Below are positions 51,806 through 59,767 of a DNA stretch of 64,000 nt, piece after piece. Origin of the DNA: an uncultured Eubacterium sp. (GTDB taxonomy: Bacteria > Bacillota > Clostridia > Lachnospirales > Lachnospiraceae); NCBI GenBank assembly GCA_934316925.1, contig CAKREC010000002.1, positions 23,680 through 87,679 on the forward strand. Direction: 5' to 3'. The notes below the pieces were generated by a model, which saw only the letters and a list, made by a program, of their open reading frames with translations, was not told where the DNA came from and did not search any database. Positions within the stretch are counted from its first letter, which is position 1; every line of letters starts with the position of its first letter. Both the position numbers and the translations under genes were made by a program.

Positions 51806-51934
51806 ATGATTGGAACAATTGCGTTAGTTTTAGTAGGTGTAGCAGTATTAGGTGTGTCTGCTTGGATGTGGTGGTGGGACAACGGAAATATTTCTGATGT
51901 AGAAGCCAAAAAAAGTGAGGATGTGGAACAATGA
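51806..51934 (+). CDS. 42-residue single-helix membrane microprotein, coupled to pyk
   Basis: One strong transmembrane helix (IGTIALVLVGVAVLGVSAWMWWW) followed by an acidic, Lys/Glu-rich cytosolic tail (NGNISDVEAKKSEDVEQ). CAGGAGGAA lies 8 bases before the ATG. Its stop overlaps the pyruvate kinase start in ATGA, so pyk translation is coupled to it. Pyk has only its own weak internal site. The function is unknown; it could tether or tune a glycolytic enzyme at the membrane, or simply be a translation driver. Confidence 0.7.
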   Translation: MIGTIALVLVGVAVLGVSAWMWWWDNGNISDVEAKKSEDVEQ

Positions 51935-53361
51935 GAAAGACCAAGATTATATGCACAATGGGACCATCAAACCGTGATACAGAAGTTTTGAAAAACTTAA
52001 TGTTAAATGGAATGAATGTGGCCCGTTTGAATTTTTCACATGATACAAGAGAGGTTCATGGAAAGGTGATCGATCAGATCAAAGAGCTGAGAGAAGAGCT
52101 GGATCTGCCGATCGGAATTTTATTGGATACCAGAGGACCGGAGATTCGGCTTGGCAATTTTGAACATGGAAAAGTGCATTTAAAAAAGGGTCAACACTTT
52201 ACACTGACGACAGCAGAAATTCTTGGAAATGAGGAGCGTGCTTCCATCAGTTATAAAGACCTTCCGAAAGATATGGAAGTAGGAAGTCATGTGCTGATCG
52301 ATGATGGCCGGATCGAGATGATCCTGGAATCCATTGTAGATTGCGAGTTGCGGTGCCTGGTTCTTACGGATGGTGAGATCAGTGATCACAAAGGGATCAA
52401 TGTACCGGATGCGAAACTGAGTATGCCATATATGAGTGAAGAAGATCGAAAAGATCTTATTTTTGGAGCACAGAAAGGAGTAGATTTTATAGCGGCTTCT
52501 TTTGTGCGTGGACCGGAAGATATTGATGAAATGGAGGAAATTTTAAAGGCTCACGGAGGAGATGAGATCAAGATCATTGCAAAGATCGAAAATCGTCAGG
52601 GGCTGGATCATCTGGATGAAATTCTGGAAAAAGCGAGCGGGATCATGATCGCACGTGGAGATCTGGGTGTGGAGATTCCTCTAAAAGAAATTCCGACGAT
52701 CCAGAAAGAAATTATTAAAAAGGCATATGATGCAGGCAAGATCGCGATCACAGCAACACAGATGTTAGAGTCTATGATCCATGCAAAACGTCCGACAAGA
52801 GCAGAAGCCAATGATGTGGCAACGGCTGTTTATGATGGCACCAGCGCGATCATGTTGTCCGGAGAGACCGCTGCCGGAGAGTATCCGATCGAGGCATTGC
52901 AGACAATGGCAGAAATTGCGGAATATACAGAGAACCACATTGATTATGAAAGCCGTTTTCTGCAGGCAGCCAAACGGGACGAAGTGAGTGTCACGGCTGC
53001 AATCTCTCATGCGACCTGTATGACCGCGATCGATATTGCGGCAGCCGGCATCATTACCGTCACAGAGTCTGGACGGACGGCGAGAACGATTGCGGGATAC
53101 CGCCCAAAATGTCCTATTTTAGGCTGCACACCATTGGAAAAAACATATCAGCAGATGAGTTTATCATGGGGTGTGACACCACTACAGATACCGGAAAAAC
53201 AGACAACGGAAGAACTGTTTTGCGAGGCCTGTGAGAAAGCGGAGGAGGCTGGTATCATAAACAAAGAGGATACGGTTGTCATCACAGCGGGAGTTCCGTT
53301 GGGTCATTCCGGAACGACCAACCTGATCCGTGTTGTATCACCGGGATCATCTTGCCGGTAG
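51931..53361 (+). CDS. pyk: Pyruvate kinase
   Basis: 476 residues, the usual length of the form without the extra C-terminal domain. It makes pyruvate and ATP from PEP. Signatures: KIICTMGPSNRD at residue 4, NFSHDTREVHG near residue 33, LDTRGPEIRLG near residue 66, the active-site segment IKIIAKIENRQGLDHLDEIL near residue 214 and ARGDLGVEIP near residue 240, and MLSGETAAGEYP near residue 309. Its ATG overlaps the stop of the 42-aa gene by 4 bases. Confidence 0.97.
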   Translation: MRKTKIICTMGPSNRDTEVLKNLMLNGMNVARLNFSHDTREVHGKVIDQIKELREELDLPIGILLDTRGPEIRLGNFEHGKVHLKKGQHFTLTTAEILGNEERASISYKDLPKDMEVGSHVLIDDGRIEMILESIVDCELRCLVLTDGEISDHKGINVPDAKLSMPYMSEEDRKDLIFGAQKGVDFIAASFVRGPEDIDEMEEILKAHGGDEIKIIAKIENRQGLDHLDEILEKASGIMIARGDLGVEIPLKEIPTIQKEIIKKAYDAGKIAITATQMLESMIHAKRPTRAEANDVATAVYDGTSAIMLSGETAAGEYPIEALQTMAEIAEYTENHIDYESRFLQAAKRDEVSVTAAISHATCMTAIDIAAAGIITVTESGRTARTIAGYRPKCPILGCTPLEKTYQQMSLSWGVTPLQIPEKQTTEELFCEACEKAEEAGIINKEDTVVITAGVPLGHSGTTNLIRVVSPGSSCR

Positions 53362-53379
53362 CATAAGTTTGTCTTTTTG

Positions 53380-53388
53380 TGTTATACT
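53380..53388 (+). promoter_or_regulatory. Extended -10 promoter of the aminopeptidase gene
   Basis: TGTTATACT (TG at 53380-53381, TATACT at 53383-53388), with no clear -35 box. Start near 53395, 25 nt before the ATG. Confidence 0.45.
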
Positions 53389-53419
53389 TGTAAAAGAATA
53401 GCAGGAAAGGACTGACATT

Positions 53420-54712
53420 ATGCAATCATTATTTGAATTTATAGATCAGAGCGTAAGCCCTTTCCACAGCGTGTCTTCAGCAGAGAGCATGCTGGTGGAA
53501 CAGGGCTTTTGTTCGTTGAATTTTATGAAGCCGTGGACTCTTGTCCGGGGAGGCAAATACTATGTAACAAGAAACGGATCCAGTATCATAGCATTTGTTT
53601 TGCCGGAAAAGATACCGGCGTATTATCATCTGAGTGCAAGCCACAGTGATTCCCCGACATTCCGGATAAAAAAATTAAAAAAACAAAAAGGTGACTATGC
53701 TGTCGCTGAGGTCGAAGGATATGGCGGCATGATCTATAGTACCTGGCTGGACCGGCCGCTTTCGATGGCAGGGCGCGTTGTGATCAAAAGAAATCATACG
53801 ATAGAAACAAAGCTGATCGCACCGGACAAAGATCTTTTCGTAATTCCTAATCTGGCAATTCATATGAACCGCGAGATCAACAAGGGGTATGAGTACAATC
53901 CGCAAATTGATCTTCAGCCATTATATGGAGGAAAAGATGCCTCTTTGCAGATTATATTGGAAAAAGAGGCAGATCTGTCTGCAGATGAGGAGATCATTGA
54001 CTGGGATCTGGTGCTTACCGTCCGGCAAAAGGCAGTGACAGCAGGAGCAGAGGATGAACTGTATCTGGCACCGAGGATTGATGATCTTGCCAGTGCTTAT
54101 GCTACCTTGCAGGGCTTTTTGCAGGGCACGGAAACATTTGGAGACGGTCTGGCGCTTTGGTGTATGTATGACAATGAAGAGGTAGGTAGCGGAACCAGAC
54201 AGGGAGCGCAGGGTGGATTTCTCACGGATGTTCTTTCGAGAGTTGAGGATTTTTATGAGATGTCAAACGAACAAATCCTATGTGCAAGAGAAGCAAGTCT
54301 TTTGATCAGTGCCGACAATGCGCATGCAACTCATCCGAATCTGCCGGCAAAAACCGATGGAGAATTTCCCGTGTTTCTGAATCAGGGGATCGTGATCAAA
54401 TATAATGCCAGTCAAAAATACACGACAACGGGACTGACCGCAGGGGTATTTGAAGAAATCTGCCGCCGGGCAAAGGTTTCGGTACAGCATTTTGCAAACC
54501 GTGCAGATGCACCGGGAGGAAGTACACTTGGCAACCTGCTTAGTCATCAGTTCAGTGTACCGATGGTGGACATCGGGCTTCCACAGTTGGCAATGCACAG
54601 TGCGGTGGAAACGGCAGGCATGCAGGATGTGGAGGATATGATCCGCGCGATGAAAATGTTTTATCAGGGAAGCACCAGACAGACAGGAGACGGCGTATGG
54701 CAGATATCATAG
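53420..54712 (+). CDS. M18-family aminopeptidase
   Basis: 430 residues, typical of the zinc M18 (aspartyl aminopeptidase-like) family. Metal and catalytic motifs: SASHSDSPTFRIK near residue 73, PRIDDLASAYATL near residue 214, MYDNEEVGSGTRQGA near residue 250, SADNAHATHPN near residue 294 and the C-terminal LGNLLSHQF...LPQLAMHSAVETAG. It trims N-terminal residues, preferably acidic ones, in the cytoplasm. AGGAAAGGA precedes the ATG. It overlaps the SpoU methyltransferase gene by 16 bases. Confidence 0.95.
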   Translation: MQSLFEFIDQSVSPFHSVSSAESMLVEQGFCSLNFMKPWTLVRGGKYYVTRNGSSIIAFVLPEKIPAYYHLSASHSDSPTFRIKKLKKQKGDYAVAEVEGYGGMIYSTWLDRPLSMAGRVVIKRNHTIETKLIAPDKDLFVIPNLAIHMNREINKGYEYNPQIDLQPLYGGKDASLQIILEKEADLSADEEIIDWDLVLTVRQKAVTAGAEDELYLAPRIDDLASAYATLQGFLQGTETFGDGLALWCMYDNEEVGSGTRQGAQGGFLTDVLSRVEDFYEMSNEQILCAREASLLISADNAHATHPNLPAKTDGEFPVFLNQGIVIKYNASQKYTTTGLTAGVFEEICRRAKVSVQHFANRADAPGGSTLGNLLSHQFSVPMVDIGLPQLAMHSAVETAGMQDVEDMIRAMKMFYQGSTRQTGDGVWQIS

Positions 54713-55527
54713 AAATTCAGGATTTTGAGGATGAACGGCTGGATATGTTCAGCCGACTGACAGAGGCGCAGCTATTGAACCGGCATGAACCGGAAAAAGG
54801 CATTTTTATTGCTGAGAGCCCGCTTGTGATCGAAAGGGCACTGGATGCTGGCTGTGAACCGATTGCTTTGCTGATGGAAAAACGACATGTGGAAAGCCAG
54901 GGAAAAGAAATCATTCAGCGGTGTGGGGATATTCCGGTTTATGTGGCAGAGTTTTCTGTTCTTACACAGATTACCGGATTTAAGCTTACCAGAGGAATGT
55001 TGTGTGCGATGCGACGCCCTGTGCCAAGGACGATCGAGCAGGTTTGTCAGGACGCGTCACGGATCGTCGTGATGGAGCGGGTGATGAACCCGACCAATAT
55101 AGGGGCGATCTTCCGTTCGGCAGCAGCTTTGAATATGGATGGGGTGCTGTTGTCAGAAGATTGCAGTGATCCGCTATATCGGCGTGGGATCCGCGTCAGT
55201 ATGGGGACTGTGTTTCAGATTCCGTGGGCTTTTTGCCCGGATCCTGTAAAATCTTCCAGAACTGCTATCCGGCAATTGAAAAATATGGGATTTCACACGG
55301 TAGCAATGGCGTTGCGAGAGGATTCCTATGATATCTGTGACGAGGAACTGACTTCAAAAGAAAAGCTGGCAGTTATCATGGGGTCTGAGGGAGACGGTCT
55401 GGATCAGGAGACGATTGACCTCTGCGACTATACGGTTAAAATTCCAATGGCGCATGGTGTGGACTCTTTAAATGTAGCGGCAGCCAGTGCGGTGGCATTT
55501 TGGGAGTTAGGAAAGAACAATCATTAA
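54697..55527 (+). CDS. TrmH/SpoU-family RNA 2'-O-methyltransferase
   Basis: 276 residues. An N-terminal L30e-like substrate-binding region (about 1-105) precedes the SPOUT knot domain with motif 1 MNPTNIGAIFRSAAAL near residue 127, motif 2 IMGSEGDGL near residue 228 and motif 3 IPMAHGVDSLNVAAASAVAFWEL near residue 250. It methylates ribose in tRNA or rRNA with SAM; the target site is unknown. The ATG at 54697 has AGGAG 8 bases upstream, inside the aminopeptidase gene. Confidence 0.93.
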   Translation: MADIIEIQDFEDERLDMFSRLTEAQLLNRHEPEKGIFIAESPLVIERALDAGCEPIALLMEKRHVESQGKEIIQRCGDIPVYVAEFSVLTQITGFKLTRGMLCAMRRPVPRTIEQVCQDASRIVVMERVMNPTNIGAIFRSAAALNMDGVLLSEDCSDPLYRRGIRVSMGTVFQIPWAFCPDPVKSSRTAIRQLKNMGFHTVAMALREDSYDICDEELTSKEKLAVIMGSEGDGLDQETIDLCDYTVKIPMAHGVDSLNVAAASAVAFWELGKNNH

Positions 55528-55533
55528 AAAATA

Positions 55534-55562
55534 TTGATAAAATTTCTCCCAAATGGTATAGT
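55534..55562 (+). promoter_or_regulatory. Promoter of mntP
   Basis: TTGATA (55534-55539), 17 bases, TATAGT (55557-55562) with TG at 55554-55555. The leader is about 30 nt, too short for the yybP-ykoY manganese riboswitch. Confidence 0.65.
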
Positions 55563-55597
55563 AGTAAAACTACATATAAATTTTTTGGGAGGAAATC

Positions 55598-56158
55598 ATG
55601 GGAATTGGTGAATTACTGATCCTGGCAGTTGGACTTTCAATGGACACTTTTGCCGTGTCTGTCTGTAAAGGACTTTCTTTGGGAGAGATCAAAGCAAAAC
55701 ATATGTGCATTGCCGGGGTATGGTTTGGTGGCTTTCAGGCATTGATGCCTTTGATTGGCTTTTTCTTAGGACGCTTTTTCGCCGATAAGATCACAAAGTA
55801 TGATCATTGGGTTGCCTTTGTACTGCTTCTGTTCATTGGGGGCAACATGATCCGGGAAGCAGTGTCATCGGAAGAGGAAAAAATGGATCCGAAGATGGAT
55901 GTGACAACGATGTTCTTTTTAGCGGTGGCTACGAGCATTGATGCGTTGGCAATTGGCGTTACCTTTGCATTTTTTGCCGTAAATATTTTGCCGGCCGTCA
56001 GCCTGATTGGTATTACAACGTTTATCTTATCTGCAGTTGGTGTGAAGATCGGAAGTATTTTTGGCTCGAAGTATAGCAACAAAGCTGAGTTTGTAGGTGG
56101 GGCGATATTGATCCTGATTGGCATAAAAACGCTCTTAGAGGGCGTCGGCATTTTATAG
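55598..56158 (+). CDS. mntP: MntP, manganese efflux pump
   Basis: 186 residues, six transmembrane helices in two three-helix repeats. Conserved acidic residues lie in AVGLSMDTFAVSVCKGL near residue 10 and its echo VATSIDALAIGVTFAF near residue 110. Also seen are GFFLGRFFADKI near residue 52 and LILIGIKTLLEGVG at the end. Exports Mn2+ to prevent overload. GGGAGG is 6 bases before the ATG. It has its own promoter and leads into a Na/Ca exchanger gene after 10 bases, so the two form a cation-export operon. Confidence 0.95.
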   Translation: MGIGELLILAVGLSMDTFAVSVCKGLSLGEIKAKHMCIAGVWFGGFQALMPLIGFFLGRFFADKITKYDHWVAFVLLLFIGGNMIREAVSSEEEKMDPKMDVTTMFFLAVATSIDALAIGVTFAFFAVNILPAVSLIGITTFILSAVGVKIGSIFGSKYSNKAEFVGGAILILIGIKTLLEGVGIL

Positions 56159-56168
56159 GAGGTTGTAC

Positions 56169-57110
56169 ATGAAGATATTGCAGTCAATTGTGCTGTTGGT
56201 TATTGGATTTGTGCTCCTGATCAAGGGGGCAGACTTTTTTGTGGAAGGAAGTTCTTCGGTGGCAAAGAGGCTGCGGATCCCATCGATCATTATTGGACTT
56301 ACGATCGTGGCAATGGGGACAAGCCTTCCGGAATGTGCCGTCAGTGTGGTTGCTTCGATCAACGGAAGCAATTCGCTGGCTGTCAGCAATGTAGTTGGAT
56401 CCAACATATTTAACCTGATGGTGGTATGTGGTATCTGTGCGTTGTTTTCTCCATTGGCGGTCAGTAAAAATACAGTAAAAAAAGAGTTTCCGTTCTCGAT
56501 CGTGTGTGCAGGGCTGCTTTTGGTATTAGGTCTTGTGGCAATGACACTGGGACGGATGGATGGCATTGTCTTTCTTATTTTATTTATTGCTTACATTCTA
56601 TGGATGGTGTTTTCGGCCATTCAAAACCGAACCAGTCAGAGTGAATCCGGGGAACAACAGATGCTCTCCGGTTGGAAATGCCTCCTTTTTATTGTAGGAG
56701 GTATGGTTGCGATCAAGTTTGGTGGCGATTTTGTAGTAGAAGGTGCTGTAGCGATCGCCAGATTGATCGGATTGACAGAAACACTGATCGGACTCACGAT
56801 CGTAGCACTTGGCACCAGTCTGCCCGAACTGGTTACTTCTATCGTAGCAGCCAGAAAAAATGAGTTAGACATGGCGGTAGGAAATGTGATCGGTTCCAAT
56901 ATTTTTAATATTTTATTTGTACTTGGAGTTGCTTCCTCGATCAGCCCGATCGCTTTTTTGTGGGAAAATGTGATCGACATTATTGTGTTGATGGTTGTCA
57001 GCATTGTTGTATGGATCTTTGCATGGACAAAGGGAAAGATCAACCGGGCAGAAGGCGTGGCGATGTTGGTCATTTATTCTGCATATATGGTTTATATTTG
57101 TGCAAGATAA
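56169..57110 (+). CDS. Calcium/sodium antiporter (YrbG/CaCA family)
   Basis: 313 residues, ten predicted helices in two inverted repeats. The alpha motifs are GTSLPECAVSVVASINGSNSLAVSNVVGSNIFNL near residue 56 and GTSLPELVTSIVAARKNELDMAVGNVIGSNIFNI near residue 215. It exchanges Ca2+ for Na+ across the membrane. AGGAGG is 6 bases before ATG 56169, so I reject TTG 56163 as start. Second gene of the mntP operon. Confidence 0.95.
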   Translation: MKILQSIVLLVIGFVLLIKGADFFVEGSSSVAKRLRIPSIIIGLTIVAMGTSLPECAVSVVASINGSNSLAVSNVVGSNIFNLMVVCGICALFSPLAVSKNTVKKEFPFSIVCAGLLLVLGLVAMTLGRMDGIVFLILFIAYILWMVFSAIQNRTSQSESGEQQMLSGWKCLLFIVGGMVAIKFGGDFVVEGAVAIARLIGLTETLIGLTIVALGTSLPELVTSIVAARKNELDMAVGNVIGSNIFNILFVLGVASSISPIAFLWENVIDIIVLMVVSIVVWIFAWTKGKINRAEGVAMLVIYSAYMVYICAR

Positions 57111-57134
57111 TTAGTGATGCAGGAGGGGGATTGG

Positions 57135-57587
57135 ATGAATTATATGGAAATTGCCTTGCAGGAGGCGTACGATGGAATTGAAAAAGGACATGGTGGTCCT
57201 TTTGGTGCCGTTGTTGTAAAGGATGGCAATATTGTAGGAAGAGGACATAACCGGGTGCTTTATAAAAAGGATCCGACGTGTCATGGGGAGATGGAGGCGA
57301 TCCGGGATGCCTGCAAAAATCTTGGTACGCATGATCTTTCGGATTGCAGCCTGTATACGACAGCAGAACCATGTCCAATGTGTCTGGGCGGCATATTATG
57401 GGCAAATATCAAAGAAGTGTATTTTGGATGTGACCGGCTGGATACGGATAAGATCGGATTCCGCGATGATATATTTTATGAATATCTGGCTGGCAAAACG
57501 GACTTACTGAGTATGAAACAGGTGCAGCATGAAGAGTGTCTGAACTTGTTTGAAGCTTATCAGCAAAAAGATAATGAGAGATATTAA
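57135..57587 (+). CDS. Guanine deaminase (GuaD type) / nucleoside deaminase
   Basis: 150 residues. Zinc cytidine-deaminase fold with CHGEMEAI near residue 52 (His and proton-shuttle Glu) and TAEPCPMCLGGILWANI near residue 80 (zinc Cys pair). The later DTDKIGFRDDIFYEYL is typical of Bacillus GuaD-like guanine deaminases rather than tRNA adenosine deaminase TadA. It converts guanine to xanthine. GGAGGGGG lies just before the ATG at 57135; the upstream GTG at 57114 lacks a site. 24 bases after the antiporter gene. Confidence 0.88.
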   Translation: MNYMEIALQEAYDGIEKGHGGPFGAVVVKDGNIVGRGHNRVLYKKDPTCHGEMEAIRDACKNLGTHDLSDCSLYTTAEPCPMCLGGILWANIKEVYFGCDRLDTDKIGFRDDIFYEYLAGKTDLLSMKQVQHEECLNLFEAYQQKDNERY

Positions 57588-57614
57588 ATATACCTTATAG
57601 GGGAGGAGATGCAT

Positions 57615-58790
57615 ATGATTACAGAAGGATTCTTATATCTTGGAACCCTGTTTTTTGTGGCAGCATTATTAGTGAATCTGCCAAAGATATTGAAAGGAAA
57701 AAAGGCGCAGGTATTTTTTCAATTTGCGCCGCCAATTGTATTGATCTATCTTGGACTGATGATCCTTTGTACCTTGAAAGTATGGGATCTGTCTGCAACC
57801 AAAGAGGCATATACGGCGGTAAAAAATCCACTTTTATACGCGATGCTGTTTATTATGTTGCTGCGTTGTGACTTGAAGAAAATTATAAAACTGGGACCGA
57901 AAATGCTGATTGGATTTTTTGCAGCTACCATTTCGATTGGTCTTGGCTTTGTTGTTTCTTACGCAATTTTTCATGGGGTTCTGGGAGCAGAAGCATGGAA
58001 ATCGCTTGGCGCATTGTGCGGCAGCTGGATGGGTGGCGGTGGCAACATGCTGGCGATCCAGTCAGCACTGAGTGTTTCCGAGGATTCCATGGTGTATGCG
58101 CTGGTTATGGATTCAATCTGTGCTACCTTTTATGTTATGTTCCTTTTGTGGGCGATCGGATATTCCAAACAGTTTAACAAATGGACAGGGGCAGACACAA
58201 AGAATATTGATGAAGTAGGTGTTGCACTGGAGGCTGAGGTACGAGCGAATACAGCGACACTGGAATGGCATAATATGGCAATTTTGTTGGGGAGTGGCTT
58301 GTTTGTTTCAGCAGTATCCCAGAAAATAGGCGATATGATCGGGGCAAATCTCACGTTTTTTGATGCGTCTACCTGGACTGTTCTTATTGTAACGGTGGCG
58401 GGCGTCCTTCTGGCAATGACTCCATTTGGAAAAATAAAGGGAACAGAAGAAATATCAAATGTGCTTTTGTATTTTGTGATCGCATTGATCGCATCCAGAG
58501 CAGATCTTAGCAGCATGGGACAGGCTCCGATGTGGCTGATCACCGGATTTGTGATCCTCATGATCCATGTACTGATCATGATCATTCTGGCAAAACTTCT
58601 GAAGATGGATATTTTCACTTGTGCGGTAGCCTCTCTTGCCAATATTGGAGGAACGGCAACAGCACCTGTTCTGGCAGGAGCCTATCACACCGCATTGGTT
58701 CCGGTTGGGATCGTTATGGCGCTGCTGGGGTATGTGATCGGAACCGGTGGCGGTCTTGTCGTAGCTCATTTGATGAGTCTGTTTGGATAA
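57615..58790 (+). CDS. DUF819 family integral membrane protein
   Basis: 391 residues, about eleven helices. Matches DUF819 (YjcL-like): LLRCDLKKIIKLGPKML near residue 78, GSWMGGGGNMLAIQSAL near residue 136, DSICATFYVMFLLWAIGYS near residue 165 and SLANIGGTATAPVLAGAYH near residue 339. Probably a transporter; the substrate is unknown, and linkage to guanine deaminase hints at a purine-related solute without proof. ATG 57615 is 8 bases after GGAGG; ATG 57609 is too close. Ends before a strong terminator. Confidence 0.9.
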   Translation: MITEGFLYLGTLFFVAALLVNLPKILKGKKAQVFFQFAPPIVLIYLGLMILCTLKVWDLSATKEAYTAVKNPLLYAMLFIMLLRCDLKKIIKLGPKMLIGFFAATISIGLGFVVSYAIFHGVLGAEAWKSLGALCGSWMGGGGNMLAIQSALSVSEDSMVYALVMDSICATFYVMFLLWAIGYSKQFNKWTGADTKNIDEVGVALEAEVRANTATLEWHNMAILLGSGLFVSAVSQKIGDMIGANLTFFDASTWTVLIVTVAGVLLAMTPFGKIKGTEEISNVLLYFVIALIASRADLSSMGQAPMWLITGFVILMIHVLIMIILAKLLKMDIFTCAVASLANIGGTATAPVLAGAYHTALVPVGIVMALLGYVIGTGGGLVVAHLMSLFG

Positions 58791-58831
58791 GCGGTTACAA
58801 AGAGTTTTGGAACATATATGGTAAGCTTTAT

Positions 58832-58868
58832 AAATGCGCACGATACATTTTGTATGGTGCGCATTTTT
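58832..58868 (+). terminator. Terminator after the DUF819 gene
   Basis: ATGCGCAC (58834-58841) and GTGCGCAT (58857-58864) with an inner ATACA/TGTAT pairing, followed by TTTTT. It closes the mntP-to-DUF819 run. Confidence 0.9.
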
Positions 58869-58959
58869 GAGCCAATTTGTTCAATATGTATTTTCGTTAT
58901 TGACGGAATCGAAACGGAAAACATATAATGGGGTAAGAAGAAGAGACAGGAGGCAGATG

Positions 58960-59745
58960 ATGAATGAAATGAATGTGTTTTACGGGATATTGATCCCGTT
59001 TTTTGGTACTACACTGGGAGCTTCTCTTGTCTTGTTTTGCAAGAAGGAGATGGGAACTTTGACCCAGAAAATGCTGCAGGGATTTGCGGCAGGAGTGATG
59101 GTGGCGGCTTCGATCTGGAGCCTTTTGATACCGGCGATGGAACGCAGTGAACAGATGGGACGTTTTTCATTTGTCCCGGCGGTGCTTGGATTTTGGATCG
59201 GAATTATGTTCTTGTTTTTGCTGGATCATCTGGTGCCGCATTTACATCGCAACAGCAACGAGGCAGAAGGCCCGAGGAGTCGTCTGAAGCGCACTACGAT
59301 GCTGGTTCTGGCGGTGACGCTCCATAACATTCCGGAGGGAATGGCAGTGGGCGTTGTTTATGCCGGCTATCTTAGTGGTGACACAAAGATTACGGCTATG
59401 GGTGCCCTGGCATTGGCAATTGGTATTGCCATTCAGAATTTCCCGGAGGGAGCGATCATTTCGATGCCGCTTCGCTCGGAAGGAGTGAAAAGTGGAAAAG
59501 CATTTGTATATGGAGTGTTATCTGGAATTGTGGAGCCGATCGGTGCGGCTTTGACAATTTTGCTGGCTGGACTTATGGTTCCAGTACTTCCATACTTGCT
59601 AAGTTTTGCTGCAGGCGCTATGATATATGTAGTGGTGGAGGAGTTGATCCCTGAGATGTCACAGGGAAAACATTCGAATGCCGGCACAATCTTTTTTGCC
59701 GTTGGCTTTACACTGATGATGGCATTAGATGTGGCATTGGGATAA
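58960..59745 (+). CDS. ZIP-family divalent metal transporter
   Basis: 261 residues, eight helices. ZIP helix IV reads TLHNIPEGMAVGVVYAG near residue 114 and helix V IQNFPEGAIISMPL near residue 158, giving the binuclear metal site; EPIGA in helix VI. It imports zinc or iron. A short His-bearing cytoplasmic loop (VPHLHRNSNEAEG) lies between helices III and IV. AGGAGG is 6 bases before ATG 58960. Followed after 22 bases by an ABC exporter gene. Confidence 0.94.
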   Translation: MNEMNVFYGILIPFFGTTLGASLVLFCKKEMGTLTQKMLQGFAAGVMVAASIWSLLIPAMERSEQMGRFSFVPAVLGFWIGIMFLFLLDHLVPHLHRNSNEAEGPRSRLKRTTMLVLAVTLHNIPEGMAVGVVYAGYLSGDTKITAMGALALAIGIAIQNFPEGAIISMPLRSEGVKSGKAFVYGVLSGIVEPIGAALTILLAGLMVPVLPYLLSFAAGAMIYVVVEELIPEMSQGKHSNAGTIFFAVGFTLMMALDVALG

Positions 59746-59767
59746 AGAGAGAAGAGAGGAAGCAAAA

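Noticed and set aside
55528-55597. yybP-ykoY manganese riboswitch before mntP
   Set aside because: Only 70 bases are available, mostly promoter, and the conserved motifs are absent.
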